In this document: positions 25,641-34,767 of the stretch, in pieces
Numbering within the stretch: the stretch's first letter is position 1
How the letters are laid out: every line of letters begins with the position of its first letter
Source: Microbacterium sp. Bi121
Lineage (GTDB): Bacteria; Actinomycetota; Actinomycetes; Actinomycetales; Microbacteriaceae
Reading direction: 5' to 3'
Assembly (NCBI RefSeq): GCF_918698005.1
Contig: NZ_CAKKLJ010000003.1
Location: 248,001-312,000, forward strand
Length of the DNA: 64,000 bases
Program-made: the position numbers and the translations under genes
Notes under the pieces: model-generated
Databases searched by the model: none
Told to the model about the DNA's origin: nothing
What the model saw: the letters and a program-made list of their open reading frames with translations, nothing else

Positions 25641-26014
25641 ACTCAGAGTTCGAGCCTGAGTCCGGAGATGCTCACGTGAGAAATCTTTCCGGCTCCGAAA
25701 AGGCAATGGGGAGACATGCCCATTTCGAGCGAAAAAGAGCCGACTGGCCATAAGTCCACGCCTCCTGGCCAATGGTCGATACTGCTGAATGCGCGCGCGG
25801 GATACCAGTCGGATGAACGCGGGTAGTACCCCCAGAATTGGGGGATTGTGAGCGCGCTCCCACCTTCGCCAGCATGTGCATCAGGAGCCGCTCAACTGAG
25901 GGGTGGCGGTGGCTCCTGAACCTGGGGTTGGGGAATCACAAGCACGAAGCCCGTCGGAGACGACGCCCAACGCAGGGTACCCGTTTCCGTCATCCCGGGA
26001 AGTGTGACTCTGTC
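25641..26014 (+). promoter_or_regulatory. long structured leader of the type IV pilus operon
   Basis: These 374 bases hold no convincing gene. Three inverted repeats are visible. CGGCTC (25690) with GAGCCG (25737) encloses a second stem, AATGGG (25705) with CCCATT (25719). CCCCCA-GAAT-TGGGGG lies at 25829-25844. TCAGGAGCC (25881) pairs with GGCTCCTGA (25911). CTGGCCA occurs twice near 25744 and 25765. Length, structure and position before the major pilin suggest a cis-regulatory RNA or a multi-operator promoter; it does not match a riboswitch consensus that I can recall. Confidence 0.5.
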
Positions 26015-26395
26015 ATGCGTACTATCCGACGCCTCATCGAGGCCAAGAAGATCGAGCGGGAAGAGAACGGCGAAGCCGGCTTCTCGCTGATCGAGCTCAT
26101 CATCGTCGTCGTGATCCTCGGCATCCTCGTGGCTGTCGCGATTCCGATCGTCGGAAGCCTCCAGCAGACTGCTACCGAGAATGCCGCCAAGGCCGCCGCC
26201 GCGAACGCCGCGACAACGGCCGCAGCGAACATCGCGCAGGGTGACCCGGCCGGGGACATTGATGCGCCAGCCACCGATGCGGGCTATACGCTCGCATACA
26301 CGAGTGGTTCCGCGGCGTCGACAGTCGTGGATGACATTTGCATCACACCGACCGTCGGGACTACCGCCCTTGATGGGTTCGGTCCTGGTTGCTGA
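26015..26395 (+). CDS. pilA: type IV major pilin-like protein
   Basis: This 126-residue prepilin has a 22-residue charged leader ending in Gly22, then the N-methylated helix F23-SLIELIIVVVILGILV with Glu at mature position 5, the class III prepilin signature. A short Ala-rich C-terminal domain follows. Two cysteines (CITPTV..., final C) near the end probably form the D-loop disulfide. The ATG at 26015 is chosen because it gives the typical leader. It is first in the operon and so most likely the major subunit. Confidence 0.88.
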   Translation: MRTIRRLIEAKKIEREENGEAGFSLIELIIVVVILGILVAVAIPIVGSLQQTATENAAKAAAANAATTAAANIAQGDPAGDIDAPATDAGYTLAYTSGSAASTVVDDICITPTVGTTALDGFGPGC

Positions 26396-26465
26396 CGAGT
26401 CGTTGACCAGAGCGGAGGCCCGCGCTTTCAGGCCTCCGCTCAAGTCATCTAACTGAGGACCACTC

Positions 26466-26876
26466 ATGTCGCGGCTTACCCGAAGCGACGACGGACTGGG
26501 CCTCATCGAAGTGATCATCGCGATGGTCCTGCTCGCCGTTCTGGCGCTCGCAGTACTGCCGTTGCTGGTCACGGCGATGGGGCTCAGCGTCGACAACCGC
26601 TCTTCCGTCGTGGCGACCAATCTCGCAGCAGAGAGGGTCGCCGAGATCCGCTCTGAGTTCCCGACCGGGTCCACCGCCTCGCGCTGTGCGGATCTGACGG
26701 CCGAGAACGGCGATCTGCCAGGGCCGAGCGGTTCCGGCCTCACGATCCGGACCTCGCCGGCGACCTGCCCGGCTGCCGGTGCATATCCGGCGGCCGTGGC
26801 GGTCACCGTGACGGTCTTGTCAGGTACCGAGTCGCTGGCGTCCGTATCCACCAAAGTCATGGTCGGTGCACCATGA
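26466..26876 (+). CDS. type IV minor pilin, PilV-like
   Basis: This 136-residue prepilin has a 10-residue leader and processing site G10|LGLIEVIIAMVLLAV (Glu at +5), then a small beta-rich domain with two Cys residues that may pair. Size and operon position are those of PilV/GspI-like minor pilins, which prime pilus assembly. GAGGA precedes the ATG. Its stop overlaps the next start by 4 bases. Confidence 0.85.
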   Translation: MSRLTRSDDGLGLIEVIIAMVLLAVLALAVLPLLVTAMGLSVDNRSSVVATNLAAERVAEIRSEFPTGSTASRCADLTAENGDLPGPSGSGLTIRTSPATCPAAGAYPAAVAVTVTVLSGTESLASVSTKVMVGAP

Positions 26877-27403
26877 CTCGTCCGCAGGACTCTGACGACG
26901 ACGGCCTGAGCCTCGTCGAACTGATTCTCTACATGCTCATCGCGGGTGTCGTCCTGGTACTCGTGTCATCGATCTTCATCAACGGTTGGGGGGCCCAGGT
27001 GGCGACCACCGATCGCGACGCGGCAACCGGCCAGGCCAACCTCGTCACAGCTTCACTGCAGAAGTCCATCCGCAATGCGACGGAGATCCATCCGTCCACT
27101 GGCAGCGGCGACACGCTCGTCGCCGTCGTCGCCACCGGATCGTCCGGCTGGGAGTGCCGGGCATGGAAGCGCGACGCATCCGGTGATCTGCTCTACAAGA
27201 GCGCGAACAGTGCCATCGACACCTCCGTCACCACCGGCTGGGCGACGCTTGCCACCGGGATCGATGACGGCCCGATCTTCTCCGCCCCGTCGTCGACCCG
27301 GCTGGAGTACTCGTTCACCGCCTCAGCGGGCAGCGCGACCGTCCCCATCATCGGGGCGGTCAAGGCCCAGGCGGTCATCCAAGGAGCCGGACCATGCTGG
27401 TGA
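26873..27403 (+). CDS. type IV minor pilin, PilW-like
   Basis: This 176-residue prepilin has an acidic leader and site G11|LSLVELILYMLIAGV (Glu at +5), then a helix and globular domain with Cys in WECRAW and at the C-terminus. Size fits PilW/GspJ-like minor pilins. It is ATGA-coupled to the preceding gene and overlaps the next gene by 10 bases. Confidence 0.83.
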   Translation: MTRPQDSDDDGLSLVELILYMLIAGVVLVLVSSIFINGWGAQVATTDRDAATGQANLVTASLQKSIRNATEIHPSTGSGDTLVAVVATGSSGWECRAWKRDASGDLLYKSANSAIDTSVTTGWATLATGIDDGPIFSAPSSTRLEYSFTASAGSATVPIIGAVKAQAVIQGAGPCW

Positions 27404-29040
27404 GCCTTCACGAAGCGCTCCGTCGACGGATTCACGATCCGAGCGATCTGCGCAACGATCGGGGCGCAACGCTCGTCGTCGTCATCATCGTGATGATGGT
27501 GCTGATGGTCGGCGCCGTCCTGGTCGGCGGACTGGTCGTCAACACCGCGTCGAGCGTCGTCTCGAGTCGCAGCACCGCCCAGTCGCGAGCTGCAGCCGAC
27601 GCCGGACTCGCCGCCGCGATCGCGCAGGCAAGCGGTGCCGGCGCGGACCCGTGTAGTGCCGTGCCGGCTGGCACAGCACCGAACTACACGGTCGCCGTCG
27701 CGTGCGATTCTCCCGGCGTCGGACAGGTCACGTACACCGTCACCGGTACGGCGAGCGGCGCGAGCACGACGCTGAGCGCGGTCTACGAACTGGACGGTCT
27801 GACACCGCCGACCGCCGGCGGTCCTGGCCTTTTCTACACGTACAGCATGGGTTCCCGACTCAACTCCTACGTCTTCGACAGCGCCAACAGTGAGATGGGC
27901 ATCGACGACTTCGTCGGCTCCGCCGGCGTTTATGCCTCGCTCGGGAAGATCGCATGCGGCACCGGATCAGTTTTCCCCGGCGACATCTACACCAAGACGG
28001 GCGACATGCAGCTCGACAACGGCTGCGTTGTTGAGGGGAACGCCTACATCGGGGGTACGGCTGTCGTCAACGGCGGCAAGATCGAGGGCAGCCTGATCGC
28101 GCCGAAGGATGTCGGACACACCATCGCCGGCACCGTCGGAAAGGTCGGTGGCAGCGAGGGCAACGTCTTCGTCGGCGGCACGGTGACCCTGAACGCCGGC
28201 ACCGTCTACGGCAGCGTGCGGGCCGCGGGCACGGGAAACAGCACTCTCGGCAGCGGCACTATCTTCGGCGGCTTCACCTATAAGGGCGGGTACGGAACCT
28301 GGGGCACCCCGGCGACGACGATCGTGAAGGGTCCGATCACCAAGAACACAGCGCTCGCCACGGTGCCGCTCCCGGAGATCCCGACCTGGCAGGACGTCGA
28401 TTTCACGCCGGTGAACGCCACGACTCCTCCGCAGGCCTGGGCGGACGAAGGCTACAAGCTCACGACGGTCACGGGTACAGCGTGCAACAAGTGGTCCGGC
28501 AATTCGGCCGATGTCACCTCAGTTGCCAGCACCCTCACCAGTCGGATGATCTTCGACATCCGGGCCTGCTCGGGCAACTTCGACACCAACGCCGGCGGCG
28601 CGAACAAGCAGGTCAAGATCAACAGGGACATCGCGATCATCGCGAACCGCTGGTACCTGTCGGGGACGAAGTTCTCCAGCGCCGACGGACAGCCCCACAC
28701 GATCTATCTGATCACTCCCGACAGCAAGCCGGCCGTTGCGGGCCCCCAGTGCAACTCGCCAGCGAGCGCCTCCGAGCAGCTCAACGACTCGATGGTCGAC
28801 CCCAAGATCGCGATCTACATCTACACGCCGTGCAAGATGAAGTTCAACAGTGGCCCGGCCACGTTCCGCGGGCAGGTCTACTCGGGCGAGCTCGAGTTCG
28901 GCGGCGGTGTCAAGGTCGCCTTCGCGCCACGGAACATCCCTGGCTACGACTTCGGAGAGGATGTCGACCCGTGGCCGGGAAGTGGCGGCGCGGGGACGGA
29001 CAGCCTCGGCGACCTCATTTCCCAGCGGGACGTGCCGTGA
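27394..29040 (+). CDS. large PilX-like pilin with a long repeat-bearing C-terminal domain
   Basis: This 548-residue protein has a 24-residue leader, then G|ATLVVVIIVMMVLMVGAVLV: a prepilin-like helix with Val instead of Glu at +5, as in PilX/GspK-like proteins. Residues 170-310 contain glycine-rich short beta-strand repeats (e.g. VVEGNAYIGGTAVVNGG, GSVRAAGTGNSTLGSGT) like the beta-helix of polymer-forming or bactofilin-type domains. A further 200 residues of unknown fold follow. It is much larger than usual PilX, so it may be the pilus-tip adhesin. That role is inferred. Confidence 0.72.
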   Translation: MLVSLHEALRRRIHDPSDLRNDRGATLVVVIIVMMVLMVGAVLVGGLVVNTASSVVSSRSTAQSRAAADAGLAAAIAQASGAGADPCSAVPAGTAPNYTVAVACDSPGVGQVTYTVTGTASGASTTLSAVYELDGLTPPTAGGPGLFYTYSMGSRLNSYVFDSANSEMGIDDFVGSAGVYASLGKIACGTGSVFPGDIYTKTGDMQLDNGCVVEGNAYIGGTAVVNGGKIEGSLIAPKDVGHTIAGTVGKVGGSEGNVFVGGTVTLNAGTVYGSVRAAGTGNSTLGSGTIFGGFTYKGGYGTWGTPATTIVKGPITKNTALATVPLPEIPTWQDVDFTPVNATTPPQAWADEGYKLTTVTGTACNKWSGNSADVTSVASTLTSRMIFDIRACSGNFDTNAGGANKQVKINRDIAIIANRWYLSGTKFSSADGQPHTIYLITPDSKPAVAGPQCNSPASASEQLNDSMVDPKIAIYIYTPCKMKFNSGPATFRGQVYSGELEFGGGVKVAFAPRNIPGYDFGEDVDPWPGSGGAGTDSLGDLISQRDVP

Positions 29041-29042
29041 TC

Positions 29043-29894
29043 ATGCCGGCTGTCGCGATCTTCATCACCGCATGGGCGGGAGTGTTCGGGCTGGTCATCG
29101 GCTCGTTCCTCAACGTCGTCGCTTATCGCGTCCCGGCCGGCATCTCCCTCATGCGCGAGAGCCGGTGCCCGCAATGCGGCGCATCGATCCGCGCGCACCA
29201 GAACATCCCCGTGGTCTCGTGGTTGGTGCAGCGCGGCCGCTGCGCCAACTGTCGCGGCGGCATCTCGGCGCGATATCCGCTGATCGAGCTGCTCACAGGG
29301 GCGCTGTTCGTCGCTGTCGCCGTCGGAGTCATCCGGCAGGCGGCCGGCGGGTCATCGACCGGCGCCTGGGCGACCAGTCCGGTGTTCTGGGGCGAGCTCA
29401 TCATGCTCGTGCTGTTCGCCGCGCTCAGCGTGGTGCTCACGGCGATCGACGTCGACGTCAAACGCCTGCCGAACGCGATCGTGCTCCCTGGATGGGCGGC
29501 GGTCGTCGTGATCCTCGGAGCCACGACGGTGCTCGCGTCGGTCGGCGACGCGGGAGCCTGGGAACCGTTCATCCGGGCACTGCTCGGGGGCGTATCGCTC
29601 TACCTCTTCTACTACGTCGTGCGGCTGATCAGCCCTCGTGGCATGGGCGGCGGCGACGTCAAGCTCGCCGGGCTCGTCGGAACCGTGCTCGGCTGGTTCG
29701 GCTGGGGCGCGCTCGTGGTCGGTGCCTTCTCGGCGTTCGTGCTCGGCGGCGCGGTCGGACTCGCGCTCATCGTGATCAAGAGAGCAGGACGCAAGACGGC
29801 AATCCCGTTCGGACCGTGGATGCTCGCCGGCGCGTGGGTCGGCATCCTCATCGGTGAGCCGATCGCGCGCTGGTATCTGGGGCTTTACACGTAG
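29043..29894 (+). CDS. pilD: prepilin peptidase / N-methyltransferase
   Basis: This 283-residue membrane enzyme cleaves prepilin leaders and methylates the new N-terminus. The tetracysteine motif CPQC...CANC at about residues 40-67 marks the N-terminal methylase-associated domain. The catalytic aspartates are in TAIDVDVKRLPN and the GMGGGDVKL motif. About eight helices. ATG 29043 is used; an overlapping GTG at 29037 is equally possible. It follows the PilX-like gene directly and serves the four pilins encoded upstream. Confidence 0.93.
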   Translation: MPAVAIFITAWAGVFGLVIGSFLNVVAYRVPAGISLMRESRCPQCGASIRAHQNIPVVSWLVQRGRCANCRGGISARYPLIELLTGALFVAVAVGVIRQAAGGSSTGAWATSPVFWGELIMLVLFAALSVVLTAIDVDVKRLPNAIVLPGWAAVVVILGATTVLASVGDAGAWEPFIRALLGGVSLYLFYYVVRLISPRGMGGGDVKLAGLVGTVLGWFGWGALVVGAFSAFVLGGAVGLALIVIKRAGRKTAIPFGPWMLAGAWVGILIGEPIARWYLGLYT

Positions 29895-29933
29895 GCCATT
29901 CCGGTCAGGAACGGTCTGCAAGAAGGAGGGGAC

Positions 29934-30998
29934 ATGGCAGCAACACGAGTCGGTGTGGAGATCACCGAAGAGAGCGTCCGCGCGGTCGAGATGACCACGG
30001 GTCGATCACCGCGCGTCGTCGCGTACGGCGAGGTCCCGCTGCCCATCGATGCCGCCAAGGACTCCGAGATCCTCGACGAAGGCGCTGTCGCCGTCGCGAT
30101 CCGTCAGCTCTGGAACACCGCGCGCATCAAGGGCCGCAGCGTCACCCTCGGCATCGCCAGCCGCCGCGTCCTCGTGCGCGAGTACAGCACGACCGCGCTG
30201 CCTCCGGCTGTCCTCCGCAAGGCTCTGCCGTTCCAGGTGCAGGACCTGCTGCCCGTCCCGGTGAACCAGGCCGTGCTCGACTTCTACCCGACCTCACAGG
30301 ACGGCGATCAAGTCCACGGACTGCTCGTGGCCGCGGTCGCGGAGACCGTCGAGCACATGATCGCCGCCTTCTCGCGCAGCCGCATCCGCGTGACCCGCGT
30401 CGATCTCACGGCGTTCGGCCTCGCTCGCGCAGTGCGAGCCGGAGCAGGATCCGGCACCATCGCCGTCATCCATGTCGGCGACCACACCACGCAGGTCGTG
30501 GTTCTGCGCGACGGCATCCCGATGTTCGTCCGCATCCTTCCGGCCGATATGGAGACCGCGGCGGTCCGCCGGCGCGGGATGACGGTCGTCGACGATGAAA
30601 CCGTGAATGCCGAGATCCCGGTGCTCGCCGGAGTGGGTGCCGCAGCCATCGGCACCGCCGGCATCCTGCCTGCAGACGCCATCGCACCCGGGGCGCTGCG
30701 CGGGACGCTCCGCAACGAGAACGGTGGACGAGCAGTCGCCGATTTGCTCGGGCGACTGCACAGCACGCTCGCGTTCTCCATGAGCCGGCCCGGTGTCGCC
30801 GGCATCGACCAGGTGCTGCTCACCGGCGCGGGCGCCGCGATCACGGGCGTGCAACGCGGGCTCGAAGAGCGGGATCAGTTCCCGGTGCGGATCATCTCTC
30901 TCTCCGACGTCGGAACGGTCGTCAACGGTGAGCCGGCCGGCGAGCTCGCCCTCAACCTCGTCAGCACAGCCGGCCTGGCTCTCGGGAAGGAGAGCTGA
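29934..30998 (+). CDS. pilM: type IV pilus assembly protein PilM
   Basis: This 354-residue actin-like ATPase forms the cytoplasmic ring that connects the motor ATPases to PilN. GVEITEESVRAVEM at the N-terminus and AVIHVGDHTTQVVVLRDG mark the two phosphate loops. A strong AGAAGGAGGGG ribosome site precedes it. Its stop overlaps the pilN ATG by one base. Confidence 0.9.
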   Translation: MAATRVGVEITEESVRAVEMTTGRSPRVVAYGEVPLPIDAAKDSEILDEGAVAVAIRQLWNTARIKGRSVTLGIASRRVLVREYSTTALPPAVLRKALPFQVQDLLPVPVNQAVLDFYPTSQDGDQVHGLLVAAVAETVEHMIAAFSRSRIRVTRVDLTAFGLARAVRAGAGSGTIAVIHVGDHTTQVVVLRDGIPMFVRILPADMETAAVRRRGMTVVDDETVNAEIPVLAGVGAAAIGTAGILPADAIAPGALRGTLRNENGGRAVADLLGRLHSTLAFSMSRPGVAGIDQVLLTGAGAAITGVQRGLEERDQFPVRIISLSDVGTVVNGEPAGELALNLVSTAGLALGKES

Positions 30999-31663
30999 TG
31001 TCTCGCGTCGCCGTGGTGTCGCTCGCCGGCGCCCCCAGAGTCAACCTGCTGCCCGCATCCGAGCGCGCTCGCCGCGAGCACGACCGACTGGGCCGCGTCT
31101 GGATCTGGGCGGCCCTCGCGGCCGTCGTCGTCGCCGCACTCCTCGTCGGCGGGGCGTGGGTGTGGAACACGTTCGCCCAGCAGGAACTCGCCGCCGAGCA
31201 CCTGCGCACGCAGGAGCTCGTCGGCGAGATCGCCGGGCTCTCCGAGGTCAGCGGTGCCATCGCCACAGAGAAGGAGCTCACGGGCTACCTGGCCGAGGCG
31301 ATGGGTTCCGACCTCGCGTGGAGCGACGTGCGCAGCAAGATCGAGTCCGCGCTGCCCGCAGATGTCGCGCTGGTCGGATTCAGTCTCGTCCCCGGCATGC
31401 CTGCCGTCGACAAGCTCACGGAAGAGACCGTCGTCGGCACCGCAGGGCTGACGGGAACGATCACTCTCGACAGCCCGAACACGATCGACATCGCCGCGAT
31501 CTCGCGCCAGCTGCGCACGGTCGGTGCGGTGGCCCAGAGCGATTCGAATGCCATCGCCGAGAGCGGCAGCGAAGAAGGACGATTCACGTACACGATCGAC
31601 ATCACCTTCGATCAGGGCATCTACAGCGGCCGGTTCGCTGCTGAGCAGGAAGGCGGTCAGTGA
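30998..31663 (+). CDS. pilN: type IV pilus assembly protein PilN
   Basis: This 221-residue bitopic protein has a conserved cytoplasmic N-terminus (RVNLLPASERARR, the PilM-binding motif in the form VNLLP), one helix at about residues 40-62, then a coiled coil and a ferredoxin-like extracytoplasmic domain. It pairs with PilO in the inner alignment complex. It overlaps pilO by one base. Confidence 0.9.
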   Translation: MSRVAVVSLAGAPRVNLLPASERARREHDRLGRVWIWAALAAVVVAALLVGGAWVWNTFAQQELAAEHLRTQELVGEIAGLSEVSGAIATEKELTGYLAEAMGSDLAWSDVRSKIESALPADVALVGFSLVPGMPAVDKLTEETVVGTAGLTGTITLDSPNTIDIAAISRQLRTVGAVAQSDSNAIAESGSEEGRFTYTIDITFDQGIYSGRFAAEQEGGQ

Positions 31664-32379
31664 TGACCAAACAGCTCATCACCCTCATCGGCGCTCTCGT
31701 GACAGCCGCCGTGCTCGTGCTCGGCATCGTGGTCGGAGTGCTGCCGCTCGTCGGCGGCGTGTTCGCGGCCCAGGAGCAGCAGCGTCAGGTCGAAGGCACG
31801 AACCAGGTGTACGAGACCCAGATCGCCGCCCTGCAGAAGCAGCAGGAGACCCTGGAGGAGACCGAGAAGTCGGTCGCAGCCCTTTCCGCACAGATCCCTG
31901 CTCTCCCGCTGCTGGACGAGGTCTTCGAGCGTATCGCGCGCGCCGAGGCCGACTCCGGCGCGCAGCTCGTCTCCGTCACCAGGGGAGAGGCAGTGCCGTA
32001 CGCCCCGCGCACGGGTGGAACCGAAGACGCTCCAGCCCCTGCCGCCACGACCGAGCCGACCGAGACGCCGGTCGACGCGGCATCCGACGTCGCCGCCGAC
32101 GCGACCGTCGCCAGTGACGCGACCGCCGACGCGGCAGCATCCGAGACGACGACCGACCCGACGGCTCAGCCCACTGCGACGACGCCCGACCGGATGCAGA
32201 TCGACATCACGATCCAGGCCACAGCCCCCGACATGGTGAGCGTCCAGAAGTTCCTCGACGGTCTGCGCGGCGGTCCTCGGGCCATCGCGATCGACGAGGT
32301 CGTCGTCACCGAGTCCAATGAACAGTTCGACATCCAGGTCACCGCGCTGACCTTCACCCGTGCCCAGGAAGGCAGCTGA
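31663..32379 (+). CDS. pilO: type IV pilus assembly protein PilO with low-complexity linker
   Basis: This 238-residue bitopic protein has a membrane helix at residues 8-35, a coiled coil (about 37-75) and a C-terminal beta-alpha domain (about 178-232). Between them, residues 118-176 form an Ala/Thr/Asp/Glu/Pro-rich disordered linker not usual in PilO. The ATG at 31663 is preferred to GTG 31660; both overlap the pilN stop. It acts with PilN beneath the envelope. Confidence 0.83.
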   Translation: MTKQLITLIGALVTAAVLVLGIVVGVLPLVGGVFAAQEQQRQVEGTNQVYETQIAALQKQQETLEETEKSVAALSAQIPALPLLDEVFERIARAEADSGAQLVSVTRGEAVPYAPRTGGTEDAPAPAATTEPTETPVDAASDVAADATVASDATADAAASETTTDPTAQPTATTPDRMQIDITIQATAPDMVSVQKFLDGLRGGPRAIAIDEVVVTESNEQFDIQVTALTFTRAQEGS

Positions 32380-32380
32380 C

Positions 32381-33517
32381 ATGACGGTCACTCTGAGCGA
32401 ACTGCTCTCCCTGGCTGCTCGAGGGAGAGCATCCGACCTCCACATCACCGCCGACGCCCCACCGCTGATGCGCGTCGACGGCGATCTGATCGTCATCCCC
32501 CAGCAGCCCGACCCGCTCGACGCCACCTGGGTGCGCGAGGCCGCCCACAGCCTCATGAGCGACGGACAGCGCGACGAGTTCGTCCGCCGCCACGAAGTCG
32601 ACCTCGCTCACCACGAGCCCGGCATCGGGCGACTGCGCGTGAACGTGTTCCGCCAGCTCGGCGCGATCGCCATGGCGCTCCGCTTCATCCCGGGCAAGGT
32701 GTTCACACTCGATGAGCTGGGCGCCCCCCAGATCGCTCAGGATCTTGCGCTCCGACCGCGCGGACTCGTCCTCGTCACCGGGCCGACCGGATCCGGAAAG
32801 TCGACGACGCTCACCGCGATGGTCGACATCATCAACAGCATCCGCCCCGTGCACATCGTCACGATCGAGGACCCGATCGAGTTCCACCACAACAGCCGCC
32901 GCGCGCTGATCCATCAGCGTGAGGTCGGCAGCGACACGAACTCGTTCGCCGAGGCACTGCGTCGCGTGCTGCGACAGGACCCTGATGTGATCCTCGTCGG
33001 CGAGCTCCGCGACCCGGAGTCGATCTCGACCGCTCTCTCGGCCGCAGAAACAGGTCACCTCGTGCTCTCCACGCTGCACACGCAGGGCGCATCGAAGTCG
33101 ATCAACCGCATCATCGATGCGTTCCCCGCCGACCGGCAGGACCAGATCCGCTCGCAGCTCGGCGACACCCTGCAGGGCATCATCAGCCAGAGCCTGCTGC
33201 CGCGCGCGCAGCACGCAGGACGCACCATCGCCACCGAGGTGCTCATCAACACGCCGGCCGTCGCGAACCTGATCCGCGAGGGCCAGGTCGCCCAGCTGTA
33301 CAGCGCGATGCAGGCGGGCGCGGCCGAGGGCATGCACACCCTCGATCAGGATCTGCGTCGCCTCGTCGGGGCGGGCACGGTCGCGGCTCACGTCGCCCGC
33401 ACGTTCGCGGTCGACCCCGCCTCGCTCGACAATGTGCACGTTCAGCCGGCAGATCTCGATGCCGACTCCTGGTCGCATTACGCGGTGGACCGTCAGCTCA
33501 CGGAATGGGGTTCATGA
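32381..33517 (+). CDS. pilT: pilus retraction ATPase PilT
   Basis: This 378-residue secretion ATPase of the PilT class powers pilus disassembly. It has an N-terminal PAS-like domain (SDLHITADAPPLMRVDG), Walker A GPTGSGKSTT near residue 132, Asp box TIEDPIEF, Walker B DPDVILVGELRD and the His box GHLVLSTLHT. It lacks the tetracysteine zinc motif of PilB. The Shine-Dalgarno AGGAAGG lies inside pilO. The C-terminal 30 residues extend beyond the usual PilT end. Confidence 0.92.
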   Translation: MTVTLSELLSLAARGRASDLHITADAPPLMRVDGDLIVIPQQPDPLDATWVREAAHSLMSDGQRDEFVRRHEVDLAHHEPGIGRLRVNVFRQLGAIAMALRFIPGKVFTLDELGAPQIAQDLALRPRGLVLVTGPTGSGKSTTLTAMVDIINSIRPVHIVTIEDPIEFHHNSRRALIHQREVGSDTNSFAEALRRVLRQDPDVILVGELRDPESISTALSAAETGHLVLSTLHTQGASKSINRIIDAFPADRQDQIRSQLGDTLQGIISQSLLPRAQHAGRTIATEVLINTPAVANLIREGQVAQLYSAMQAGAAEGMHTLDQDLRRLVGAGTVAAHVARTFAVDPASLDNVHVQPADLDADSWSHYAVDRQLTEWGS

Positions 33518-34755
33518 TGGCGACGATGCAGGAATGGCACTATCAGGCCATCGATCCGGGCACCACGCAGCTGATCAAGGGCACGATGGATGCCACGACA
33601 GAGGCGACTGTCACGGCGAAGCTTCGAACTCAAGGACTCATGCCCGTGCAGGTCGCGCCGATCGACAAGACGGGGCTGCGCCGCGAGATCACACTGCCGT
33701 CCCTTAATAAAGGAGTGTCGGCGCAGACGCTCGCGATCTTCTCGCGGCAGATGGCGGCGCTCATCAACGCCGGTCTGCCTCTCATGCGCACGCTTCTCGT
33801 GCTCGAGGATCAGACGGCCGACCGCAAGCTGCGTGGAGTGCTCGGCTCCGTGGCATCCGACGTCGAGGGCGGATCGTCGCTGTCGGCATCCCTGGGGCGC
33901 CATCCCGACATCTTCCCGCCCCTGATGGTGTCGATCGTCAAGGTGGGCGAGTCCGGCGGATTCCTCGGAGCCGCCCTCAACTCCGTCGCCGAGAACTATC
34001 GCAAGCAGGCCGAGTTGCACGGCAAGATCCGCTCGGCCACCACCTACCCGGCCGTGGTCCTCGTGATCGCCATCATCGGCGTGCTCGTCATGGTGACCTT
34101 CATCGTGCCGGTCTTCGAGAACATGTTCGCCGGCCTCGGCAGCGGGCTGCCGCTGCCGACCCAGATCCTCGTGACGATCTCGCACAACATGGTCTGGATC
34201 CTTCCGGCGCTCATCGTGCTCCTGATCGTGCTCGCCGTGGTGTGGTCACGCAACCGGTACACCGACGGCTATCGCAAGGTCGTCGACCCGATCAAGCTCA
34301 AGATGCCGATCTTCGGCAAGCTGATCACGAAGATGGCTGTCGCTCGGTTTAGCCGCAACCTGGCCATGATGCTGGATGCCGGTGTACCGATCATCCAGGC
34401 GCTGTCGATCGTCGGTCAGGCGTCGAACAACTGGAAGATCGAACACACCGTGCGCGAGATCCAGGAATCGATCCGCGCCGGCCGATCGTTCGCAGGCCCG
34501 CTGGCGAAGGAGGACGTCTTCCCGCCGATGGTGGCGCAGATGGTCGCCGTCGGCGAGGAGTCCGGCACGCTCGCGCAGATGCTGGGCAGCATCGCCGACT
34601 TCTACGAGGAAGAGGTCGAGACCGCGACGGAGCAGCTGTCGTCGCTGATCGAGCCGATCCTCATCGTCGGCCTCGGCGTGGTCATCGGCGGCATGGTGAT
34701 CTCCCTGTACATGCCGATCTTCACGCTGTACGGAGACATGGCGAACCAGGGGTGA
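33514..34755 (+). CDS. pilC: type IV pilus inner-membrane platform protein PilC
   Basis: This 413-residue GspF-family protein has two homologous cytoplasmic four-helix domains (FSRQMAALINAGLPLMRTL near residue 75; FSRNLAMMLDAGVPIIQAL near 285) and three membrane helices (about 175, 225 and 385). It couples PilB and PilT to pilin insertion and extraction. Its ATG overlaps the pilT stop. It ends 12 bases from the convergent pilB gene. Confidence 0.93.
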   Translation: MMATMQEWHYQAIDPGTTQLIKGTMDATTEATVTAKLRTQGLMPVQVAPIDKTGLRREITLPSLNKGVSAQTLAIFSRQMAALINAGLPLMRTLLVLEDQTADRKLRGVLGSVASDVEGGSSLSASLGRHPDIFPPLMVSIVKVGESGGFLGAALNSVAENYRKQAELHGKIRSATTYPAVVLVIAIIGVLVMVTFIVPVFENMFAGLGSGLPLPTQILVTISHNMVWILPALIVLLIVLAVVWSRNRYTDGYRKVVDPIKLKMPIFGKLITKMAVARFSRNLAMMLDAGVPIIQALSIVGQASNNWKIEHTVREIQESIRAGRSFAGPLAKEDVFPPMVAQMVAVGEESGTLAQMLGSIADFYEEEVETATEQLSSLIEPILIVGLGVVIGGMVISLYMPIFTLYGDMANQG

Positions 34756-34767
34756 CTCCCCGCCCGC

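Noticed and set aside
25681..25800. Possible c-di-GMP (GEMM) riboswitch before the pilin gene
   Set aside because: GGCAA and a later GAGCCGACTGGCC look a little like GEMM, but the conserved GACGCAAAGCC and GGTAGGTAGC segments are absent. Kept only as an unclassified structured leader.
25881..25980. Possible ydaO/c-di-AMP riboswitch
   Set aside because: GGGGAATC and GAAGCCCGTC are reminiscent of it, but the invariant GCTAACC part is missing and the spacing is wrong.
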